Positions 55,889 through 64,000 of a DNA stretch of 64,000 nucleotides are shown here, piece after piece; position 1 is the stretch's first letter; every line of letters starts with the position of its first letter. Under the pieces are notes generated by a model. It made no database searches. It saw only the letters and a program-made list of their open reading frames with translations, and was not told the DNA's origin. The stretch covers positions 2,294,001 to 2,358,000 of the forward strand of contig JAKSGN010000036.1 of NCBI GenBank assembly GCA_024180945.1, written 5' to 3'. This stretch comes from Macrophomina tecta (taxonomy: Eukaryota; Ascomycota; Dothideomycetes; Botryosphaeriales; Botryosphaeriaceae). A program made the translations under genes and the position numbers.

Positions 55889-56524
55889 ATGGACCGCGAA
55901 GCTATCTCACAGACGCTGCAGACCGCGGCGCTCAGCGCTCTATCAAATATTATCGCACAGGCCATGGCCGCACACGACGCTCATGTAGGTGCCGAAGCCA
56001 CCCTTGGGCACAGTAAATATCGTTTCAAGGGCCCTGATGAATATCTGCCGCAATGCTGAATTATCATGTAGGAGAATGGATTTCACATCCGTACAGCGCC
56101 TCTTCTCAAGTACATGACATTCAACATTTTGACCACGCCTCTCAATATCTACTGGCAACGTTTTCTTGAGCGCCAGTACCCAAGCCGAACTACGTCCTCG
56201 CCCAGAAAGAGTGATGATTCGCCTCAGATCAGCGCCAGCCATACAGTCAACCTTGCCGCTAAATTCGCTATGGATCAAACCTTTGGTGCGGCTTTCAACA
56301 TCTTTCTCTTCATTGGTATCATGGGGCTGCTCAACGGGGCATCGATGTCACAAATCAGACACAATGTAATGAGAGATTCGTGGAAGATCTACGTAAGCGG
56401 GTGCGCGTGGTGGCCCGTAATTTCTTTGATAAGCTTCGCTTTGCTTCCTCTGGAGAGAAGAGTGATATTTGGAAGTGCGGCCGGTCTGGTTTGGGGCGTG
56501 TATCTAAGCTTCATGGCCATGTAG
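55889..56524 (+). CDS. Mpv17/PMP22 family membrane protein
   Basis: Two exons, 55,889-55,984 and 56,072-56,524, intron 87 nt; 182 aa, the usual family length. Exon 1 encodes a short amphipathic start with NIIAQAMAAHDAH; exon 2 has ILTTPLNIYWQRFLE, then FAMDQTFGAAFNIFLF, then GCAWWPVISLISFALLPLERRV and GLVWGVYLSFMA, the characteristic Mpv17 helices. Members sit in mitochondrial or peroxisomal membranes and act as channels or in metabolite and DNA maintenance; which membrane is not predictable here. The exon 1 boundary is inferred from phase and family match. Confidence 0.88.
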
Positions 56525-56729
56525 GGTGACAAATACCTTGGTTAAAACTAGAACACAGCTCGATCAGGACTGAAAAATTGCTAAACGCCAAGGCTCGGTG
56601 AACGGGCTCCGTCATTTGACTGATCTATCATCATTATAGTCGCGGAGCCAGTTGTGAAATAAGAATAGGATTGCCAGTCAAAGATGGAAAGAACAGAAAA
56701 GGGAAAAGTTGGCTTGGACCCGATAAGCC

Positions 56730-57860
56730 TCACCCAGCTGTGTCTGATCGATGGGTGTCGCCACTTAGTAGAGGTGTCCAGTCTTCCTTGGTGATGTAGT
56801 CTTCAACCCTAGAGGTGTATTTGTCGGCTCCGAGCTATACACATTGTCAGCCAATTCGCATTGGGACCGCAAGCAGGGAAACACTCACATCTTTCGGATG
56901 CAGCACCCCTGGCTCCCCGCCCGTCCACCCAAACTCCTGCACGTATTGCATGCTCTCAAGCGCTTCCATTTTCATCTCCTCCGGCCCTTGGATCCCGGCC
57001 TTGATCTCCTCCGCACTCACGCTCTTGTACCCGCTTCCACAATCTCCTCCCAGCTTGACGCCCAACACCCTCCCCCACATTTGCATGTACTCCTTCCATG
57101 TCAACAGCTCACTGTACCCGAGCAGGTTTACCCCGGCCTCCACCTCCACCAGCGTCTTCACCAGCGGCCCCGTATCCCGCTGCGCCCAGATAAACGGGAT
57201 TTTCTCTTCCACATTCCCCAGCCCCGCGTGATAAAACCCATCATCTCGATCGCCTCTGATATCTCCCTTGATAAAGGACCAGTTATCAAGGTAATATCCC
57301 ACCTGGAGGAAGCTTGTCTTCGCACTCAATTCCCGCATCCCCGCATCCTCCCTGATCCAACGCCCCACCGCGCCCTTAGCATCGAAATGCCAAACCTTCC
57401 CATACTTCCCGCCGGACCATCGCCGGGCCTCGCTCAAGCTCGAAAAAACATACCGCCGCAGCCCCTCCGTGCCTGCCGCGGCGCGCGCGAGATTCTTCCC
57501 GCGCCGCAGCTCGAGGTCGTAGCACCACTCGTTGATACTTATCCCTCGCTCTTGCGCCTGCGCCTGATTCTGCGGCGAGGCCATCGGCGTCCAGAAGTCG
57601 GTGACGCCGAAAACGGCGGTCGCGCCGGCGAAGGCAGAGGCCAGGGAGGTGACGTCGTCGAGGTCGCCGCGCACCACCTCGACGCCGAGCGAGCGCCAGT
57701 GCTGCGAGGAGGCCGAGGACGGGTCGCGCGTCACGCCGCGGATGCGCCAGTGCGGCGCGGCGGAGAGGAAGGTGTGCGCGACGCTGCCACCTTGTTTGCC
57801 TGTTATGCCGGTTATGACGATGAGGTTGGCGGAGGCGGCCGGGCTGGTCGTGGTGGACAT
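56730..57860 (-). CDS. NmrA-like NAD(P)-binding protein
   Basis: Two exons, 57,860-56,889 and 56,834-56,730, intron 54 nt with a GCTGAC branch; 358 aa. The Rossmann motif GITGKQGG is at residues 19-26, followed by an Arg-containing NADP-type segment (GVTRDPSS). DLDDVTSLASAFAGATAVFGVTDFW is typical of NmrA proteins that sense NADP rather than catalyse. YVFSSLSEA is the active-site-like strand. It could be a redox-dependent regulator or an oxidoreductase. It is only distantly like the NmrA protein at 6,874. Confidence 0.9.
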
Positions 57861-58565
57861 GATGAGTGCAGAGTGAGGGTGTCGTGGTGCAGGGTGCGGA
57901 CGGTGATATCAAAGAGGGAAGCTTCCTGGATTTAAGTTCTTCTACTTTGGATTTACTGGAAGTGGATTTGTAATGTTGTATGCGGCACAGTGCATGTAGG
58001 ACCAATTTCGTGCATTGATGATGAAAGTCGTAGAAGCGATAGTCCCATATTAACTAACCCCTTCCTTGACAGCTGCGTGTGCTGATAGAGGGTTTTTGTG
58101 GAGCAGCAGATGTAAGCCATTAACACGGACGACAGCGCGGGGAGGAGAATGTGACAAGACGTCATAGCAGAGACTTGTGAATTTGTCAGCGGACAAGGAT
58201 TTGGCCGTCTTACCTCACCTGGAAATGCCGAGACGTATTTCCATCATAATGACACAAAATATTCTATGAGCAAAAAGACTGTCAGTTTGAGTATGTGCAG
58301 TGCAATTCACGTGCAAAACAGCTCAGTTTATGTTTGCTTGGACACGCTAGGATGGTTAAAGCGGCTTTATGTCGATCATGCTCGGACAGATGTATTCGGG
58401 CGATGAGATGTAGAGTAAGGTAGAAACGGAAATATGTGGACTAACGATATTCATCGAACGGTTCAGCATCCATCTTTCCGGGCACTAACCGTTTCGTACC
58501 GCGATATTTAGTACAATGATTCACACGTCCAGCTCTCAGCAGTGTCAACGTCGCCGGTGCCGCTT
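57861..58565. other. Intergenic region, no gene seen
   Basis: About 0.7 kb between the NmrA start and the tannase pseudogene end. No motif or RNA gene recognised. Confidence 0.45.
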
Positions 58566-60429
58566 TACTTTGCCTGCTTTGGATAGACACACAAAGGACG
58601 CTGTCGTAGTACTGTATCATGCTCGGTGTCGTTTTCATACTTCGTCCCGATGATCTGCGTGGGTGCCGTGCCGTTCTCAACCCACGCCATCATGGCAAGG
58701 AAGACATCGTGCTGAGGATCAGAGAAACTCGGAACGCTGTGGACTTCACTACCCAGCGCACTGGCCTGGTTAGGGCCAGCGAAGTACCACGGGGCATTCA
58801 TATTGTCTGGAGTGCCCGAGCAGTGCCTAGAAAGATCTGTCAGCATCTGATTCGTCGTAGGTCTCTTAAGCAAAACTCACTGCATGCCCGGCACCAAAAA
58901 AAAACCTGTAGAAGTCATCCAGATCACACCCCGCGGACCCAACATTTGCGAGATCTTGTTATACAAGTAGATGCTACTGACAGTGGCAATCGATCCGTCC
59001 GCGTAGCCGTGGTAGTGTAATAGTTTCCCGCCCTTCTCGTAGAAAGGGCCCAAGTCATAATTGTCCGCCATAGCGTTGCCCGGATCGATCTTATCCGAGA
59101 GTGCCTCAATGCTAGGATTCCAGTCCATCTCCCAGTCCCAGTCCGGACCGAGCTGCAACATATACTTGATGTAGTCGGTCATAAGCGTGCTGGGCTCATC
59201 GCAGAGCACGAGCAGGTCCCACTGCGCCTCGCTACCGAGCCGGAAGTGCGGGAACACGAAAGTCTGGTTGGCCTATACCCAATCATTCTAGAGGAGGTAA
59301 ACCGTTTGGATCTGTTCCGACGTGAGGCAGGTTGAGGTGTTGGTGGCATTAGGCATACAGAGCAGGGTTTCAGGAGTGAAGCGGCAGCGAGCTGGATCTT
59401 GGATGATGTTGTCAGTCACCCCGTCTTGCGGATCGGACTGTTTGATGACTTCGTCTGCGAGGGCCGAGACGTGGCTGGAGTTAAGGTGGTGAGGTGCGGA
59501 AACAGGTAGATTGGAGAGGCCGATTTTGCCGTTCTAGAGCTTGATGAAGGACTGACAAGTATCGTGAGAGGATGGTCCGGGTTAAGGTAGCGCTCACCTA
59601 CAGATGAGTAGTCCACTAAGCTGGAGCACCGGCCACAACTCCGTCAAAGTCATGAATATCCGGTCAGAGAGACGGTGGGAATCGATCATTTCCGCGGACT
59701 GAACATACCTCGGGGTATTGCTGAACTTCCTTGAACCCCTGCTTACCCTCAGCGGAGCAGCCGCTGTAGTAGCTCTATGCAGAAGCCTTACCGTAGAAAC
59801 TCTCGACTATCTGCTTTCCGAGCACGACTGATTCGTGGAGCGCGCGATGGCCCCAGTTTTCGAGCTTCTCTGGCTGCTGATAGGCCCATTCGGCAGACAG
59901 AACAGTACTGTTATGACCGGTGTCTGTGGAGACAACGGCAAACCCGAAACCAACACCGGCACCCTCCTGTAAGTTAGCATATTGAAAACGGAAAGCGAGC
60001 TTTGATACAGTATTTATTGCGTAGGATCTCATCACTTACCGTGTCTTCCCAGTTTATCCCACCAGCAAATCCGCCGTTGCCGACTGCCGTGTTCAATCGG
60101 TTAGGTGTGCTCTGCCCAGCGATAATAGATTTCAAGGAAGCATACAAGAACCTTCCATTCCAATCTTCAGGAAGGAACAGACCGAACTCATAGGATGTGT
60201 TACCAGGCGCCGGGGCCTTGATCTGTAGTGCGCAAAGGGCACGAAGGCCAGTAGGAGAAGCCGGATAGGCTACGTCTCCAGCGGGGGCTTCGAATGTGCC
60301 GTTCTGAGAAACGGTTTGCACAAGAGTTACGCTAGCGTTTGACGGAATGCCAGCTTTGGATGCAGATTCGGAGCATTCAAAGGCCGTTGCAGAGGCAAAG
60401 ATGACGCCCAGTATGCGCGTGGAGCGCAT
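58566..60429 (-). pseudogene. Tannase/feruloyl esterase, disrupted by premature TAG codons
   Basis: Exon 1 (60,429-60,040) starts with a signal peptide and ends GGINWEDT; intron 59,967-60,039. Then come GFAVVSTDTGHNS, YYSGCSAEG (nucleophile Ser; CSxGG is usual, here CSAEG), DGVVAGAPA, HYHGYADGSIA (catalytic Asp region) and, after an intron ending near 58,836, the HCSGTP region (catalytic His). This is a complete tannase-family plan. In-frame TAG codons occur near 59,775, 59,628, 59,610, 59,535, 59,289 and 59,274, and the acceptor before DGVVAGAP is not found. Most TAG sites fit CAG-to-TAG or TGG-to-TAG, so light RIP or similar decay is likely. As read it should not make an active enzyme that releases phenolics from plant esters. 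Confidence 0.82.
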
Positions 60430-61960
60430 TGTGTCGGATAGCTGGATCGAACAGTCGTAAAAGCTGCTTATTTCTGCCCGTGAGGGAGAATTTAATGTTT
60501 TAAATGCCTCACATCCTTACGCCCGATGACCTAGAAGATGTTTCTTCCTGAGGTCCATCCGCGCTTGCTGTCTTGTATCCGCGCCCGGTAATCGGTGCCT
60601 GAGAACTCTTGAGCCAAGAATGCGACGGCCTGTGGCACGGAGTTTCCCTGACGGCAAGTTTTTCCGGCAAGGAAAATGCTCTGGGAAATCCTGTGTCATA
60701 CATGTAAGATTTAGCATCCGGGGATGATAGTTTCCTGATCCCGTTGGCCTTGGTGTTAAGTTCCTTGCAATCCAAATACCCCCGCATAGCATTTCTTCAC
60801 AGCTCCACTTCCCCAGACGCTCCCCGCAACCTAATCAGAAATCGGGTGCTCAGATGATGCGCTATCTATGTTTCCTTCAATTATTGTAGGGCTTATATTA
60901 TGATACTACAAACTGAAATTTGCACTTCGGCCCGTGAAATGATGATAGCAAGGTGATCTACTCCAGCATTGGCCGAGATGGCAGTCATTGGGGCAGGCCG
61001 ACCTGATGGATAGCTTGACACCTATGCTAAACGTCCCAATTCTTGTTACTGGCAAATGACTTTCTTGACTCAGACATGATAAGCTGTCACGATTGGAACT
61101 CCCAACAGATTTGAGCCGATATCTGTAAAGAACAAGCTTGGCAGGAGGCTCCAGACAAGGGCTTTGAAAAGGCCGCGGCTCTTTTGAGAAGATGAGGAAT
61201 AGTGAGTAAAATTTGCTCAATCGTCGAGGGTATATGCCGCGGGTCCGCAATAAAAATGTTCGGATTTAAACCCAGAGTCCGAGTTCCAGAAGTTAACCCC
61301 GAGCCGTGTGACCCACATCACTTTCTGGCAAGGCGGCGACCGTCACGTCTGCTTAGGCATTCGGTGAGACATATAGTAAAGTGGATCATGCCTCTTTCGG
61401 AAGCACCACTCAAAACTTGAGATGATAATACGACGCCAGGAGTGTTGCGAGCTTGTCCGGAGATTCGACAAAGATCTTGTAGGTACAAACAAGAGGGGAC
61501 AAACTGTAACGCTATATGATTCCGTCTCGGAGATATTCCAGTACTGTATCTACCTATCCTCAAGCCTCGGTACAATCTAGCATTGCGCGAGAACGGATAC
61601 ATCAATTGGTGCAAATTATACTAACGTCTGGGGGACACTACCAAGCGTTTCAGAAATTGGTGAGGAGCGACGACATCCACTTCTGTGGGGCAGGAATCGC
61701 TTTAACAATAAGTGTTCTCTTGTCTTAAATGATTCGCACCTGTTGGATTCAAGTAACGCCTGCCAGCTCAGATACTGAGCGTGGCGTCACGCTTTTTTCT
61801 GTACAACAGCACCTTCTGGACGGTCGAATTCTTACTTCGGGCGACAGCTCGAGATCAAAGTGCCAAAAAAAAAAAAAAAAAAAGACCTTAGCGATGATAA
61901 CGTGCATCTCGTGATATGCGTGACTACATGTGTCAGTAATATAATAATTGAAGGGATCTT
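60430..61960. other. Intergenic region, no gene seen
   Basis: About 1.5 kb with only short, motif-free frames. An A run of about 19 nt lies at 61,863-61,881. Confidence 0.45.
61861..61883. repeat. Poly(A)/poly(T) tract
   Basis: Homopolymer run downstream of the P450 relic; probably a simple repeat. Confidence 0.75.
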
Positions 61961-61969
61961 GGATGAGCA

Positions 61970-62560
61970 CTCACTTCCTCCAGACACAACCACGAGGTCC
62001 AAGCAAGGACGGATTGAATACACCCTTCTTGTCTCCCAGAAGCCTTAACTCCGACAACCATCTCTCCGCGATGAACACTTCGGCACGCTCGAGTTGGATT
62101 CGCATGGTAGGCTGGCCACTGAGAACAGCAAACCTGGTCTGTACTGAGGAATTGCATGTTAGCTGCACCATCTGCAGCGCTGCCTACATTGAAAATCATT
62201 CACACCCCTAAAGACCCATCCGCCATCGACAGCCATCCCTTCAGCAGGGATTCTGCGCAGTATGCCACCAGGGACCGGGAAATCTATTCTCAGAGCTTCT
62301 TTCAAGCAGGTGTTCAAGTAATTCAATCTGCGCAGCGGATCGAGATTCAGGTGCTCCTCGCTCAGAAGCGCCCTGATCTCCGCGGCCAACTTCTACTTCT
62401 TCATCGGGTTTACGAGCAGATGGTACGGTGGTACATCAGCCTGCTTAGCAGTGTGAGCGTTGCCTCTGAGCCGGCGATCATGAACATGAACGCATTCGAT
62501 TGTATATCGACCATGTCCATGACGTTCTTGCTCCTACTCCTACCCTCCTCTGGCAGCCCT
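61970..62560 (-). pseudogene. Cytochrome P450 relic
   Basis: Ordered P450 pieces on the minus strand: an I-helix IQSNAFMFMIAGSEATLTLLS at about 62,508-62,446, a K-helix EALR (ExxR) with RIDFPVPGG at about 62,300-62,265, an ERWL segment near 62,075 and the heme region FNPSLLGPRGCVWRK near 62,020-61,975. The frame shifts between I- and K-helices (near 62,425), a TAG lies just before AAEIRALL, and Gly after the heme Cys is Trp. The N-terminal half is not recognisable. It is therefore a broken gene, formerly a monooxygenase. Confidence 0.78.
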
Positions 62561-62932
62561 TACCCCTAAGTAAATTTGCAGATACATTCAGATATTGAGC
62601 CCATGCTGACCAGAGGCTGTGTCGAACAGACGTACTTTGGGCAATGTATGGGGAATTCAAAGTCCAAACCGACTCGTGCCACATGAGGGTTGGCTCTGAT
62701 GACTTCGGTGATAACCGGTTGAAGCGCCGGAAAGCTCGGTGCACGTGTCGCACGAAAGCATCGGATGACGTTGCAGATAGGTACTGCCGATATTGCATAT
62801 GAGCGAAGACCGAGTACATTCTCGCAATGACCCGCCATTCATATACCGCTGCGCCTGCTCATTCCACATTTTGGAAGAAGGACCGTAGATATATCTAAAT
62901 GGCGACGAGGCCGAAGTAGCGCGGCTGTTGTC
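62561..62932. other. Spacer with possible P450 N-terminal remnants
   Basis: Frames on the minus strand may be remnants of the P450 N-terminal half, but no motif is clear. Confidence 0.3.
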
Positions 62933-64000
62933 TCAAAGGTGTCCATACTTCTTGATGAAGTTATGCAAGTCGCTGAAATTGTCTGCCGAAAGGTTTTGCA
63001 TGTATCCGCTGCTCATATCGCCGGACTGCGCCACCTTCACCACCGTCCGCACAAGCCAGCATGTCTCCGCCGCGTGCCTCATGAAAGCGTGTTTCCGTGG
63101 GTCTGGACCGAGCTGCGGGGGCCCGGAGCCCCAGAGCTTCTGCCACCTTTCAGTCGCTCGTACGATGGCTTGAAATGAGGCTGGGCCGAGGCAGCTCGTT
63201 CGCGCGCTGTACGTTACTGATTGGAGAGCTGCGTGGTGATCTGGTCAGGGCTAAGCTATTCCAGGGCTTTCAAGTATATAGTGACGCTTACCAGCGATCG
63301 CGATGTAGAGGTTGAAGTGAGACGCGTTCTTGCACGGGCACCCCGGGCTCTGTGTCCAGGGCCCATGCATAAGTGTGTTGACCAAATACCGAACAGATGG
63401 AGGCGGAGGTGCGTCCTGTAGCTCGATGGCGGAAAGGTGTTCGAATTGTGGTGGAGTTTTTGCCTCCCAAAGCTCTTCTGCGCAGGGCAGGTCGCCGACC
63501 ATCTCAGACACAGATATCAAAGGAGGTTGGTTGAAGAACATGCAGTAGTGGTTATCGCTCATAAATGTGAATATGGTGATTCTAGTACCTGGTTAACTAG
63601 AGTCTTGTTCTCCGTCAAATCGGTAGAGAAGAGAGTTACCTCACACGAGTTTCATCCTCGATGAAGTCTTGCCAGGTTGCTAAAGCTCGACGTCTCGCAG
63701 AGAGGAGGCCGAATGAGCGCAGAGTGGAAACCAGTTGCGGATGCCTTCGAGACTTGACCCTCCTTCTCGTCTGGACATCGTTCAAGCCGCTCTGCAAAGT
63801 GCCCATGATGACGGCCGCTTGCATATTCTGGACATCTTCAGGCCTCAGCTCTGGGTCGTCGGGTTGCGTAAATTGCAGGCGGCGCGCCAGCTGGCCGAAG
63901 ACAAACTCATCCGCGATTGGCATGAAGTGGCGAGTGGATAGAGCATCATCTAAGGGGGGACTAAACGTAGCACCTGCCAGCACAATAGTGAGCAGCAGCT
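62933..64000 (-). CDS. Fungal-specific transcription factor (C-terminal part; continues beyond window)
   Basis: Three exons seen: 64,000 (open at the edge)-63,647, 63,588-63,292 and 63,240-62,933; introns 58 and 51 nt, phases agree. The sequence has the middle homology region of fungal zinc-cluster regulators: a helical segment (LARRLQFTQPDD, VIMGTLQSG), RITIFTFMSDNHYCMFFNQPPLISVSEM, LPCAEELWEA, then WQKLWGSG and a C-terminal helix (MRHAAETCWLVRTVV). The N-terminal DNA-binding part lies outside the window. No break is seen in what is here. It probably controls nearby genes, but this is only suggested by position. Confidence 0.83.

Overview
The window is nuclear DNA of a filamentous ascomycete (Pezizomycotina). 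The genes carry short GT-AG introns of about 50-120 nt with CTAAC/CTGAC-type branch sites. The families are typically fungal: a peroxisomal malate synthase ending in SKL, fungal-rhodopsin and cAMP-receptor-like membrane proteins, tannase, a fungal-specific transcription factor and NmrA-like reductases. A 22-kb block in the middle shows extreme repeat-induced point mutation (RIP). Class level (perhaps Dothideomycetes) is only a guess.

Left gene-rich arm (1-27,706). In order: a membrane-anchored A1-protease-like protein lacking the first catalytic Asp; malate synthase (five exons); an NmrA/isoflavone-reductase-like protein; a protein with a C-terminal J domain; a type II membrane GH16 glucanase; a small secreted protein (five exons); and a seven-helix cAMP-receptor-like GPCR whose six exons I reconstructed on the minus strand. 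Several spacers of 1.5-4 kb hold nothing I can call a gene. The arm ends in the first half of a fungal-rhodopsin (Pth11-like) gene.

Central block (27,707-50,373). One Ty3/gypsy chromovirus (element A) sits in that rhodopsin gene with a 5-bp target duplication (CGGGT). Two copies of a second chromovirus with 193-bp LTRs (B, forward; C, reverse) are nested in A's reverse transcriptase, each with its own duplication (CGCTC and GTTAC). A 772-bp solo LTR (D, duplication TCCTA) is nested in B's 3' LTR. A, B and C are RIP-killed; D is not. Removing the inserts rejoins the reading frames of A and of the host gene. Both chromovirus families carry, between the integrase/chromodomain and the 3' LTR, an antisense protein-coding gene whose frame is broken by RIP-type stops. 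The B/C gene has a clear intron. The A-family protein has Cys/Tyr spacing that fits a Zn2Cys6-like cluster. Both families also show complementarity between the presumed transcript start and the sequence just 3' of the 5' LTR, as expected for Tf1-type self-priming.

Right arm (50,374-64,000). The second half of the rhodopsin gene is followed by an MFS transporter, a SET-domain protein with a signal peptide, an Mpv17/PMP22 protein, an NmrA-like protein, a tannase/feruloyl esterase pseudogene whose premature stops are all TAG, a decayed cytochrome P450, and a fungal transcription factor that runs off the window. MFS, NmrA, tannase, P450 and regulator together resemble a partly decayed accessory or secondary-metabolite neighbourhood, but no backbone enzyme is present.
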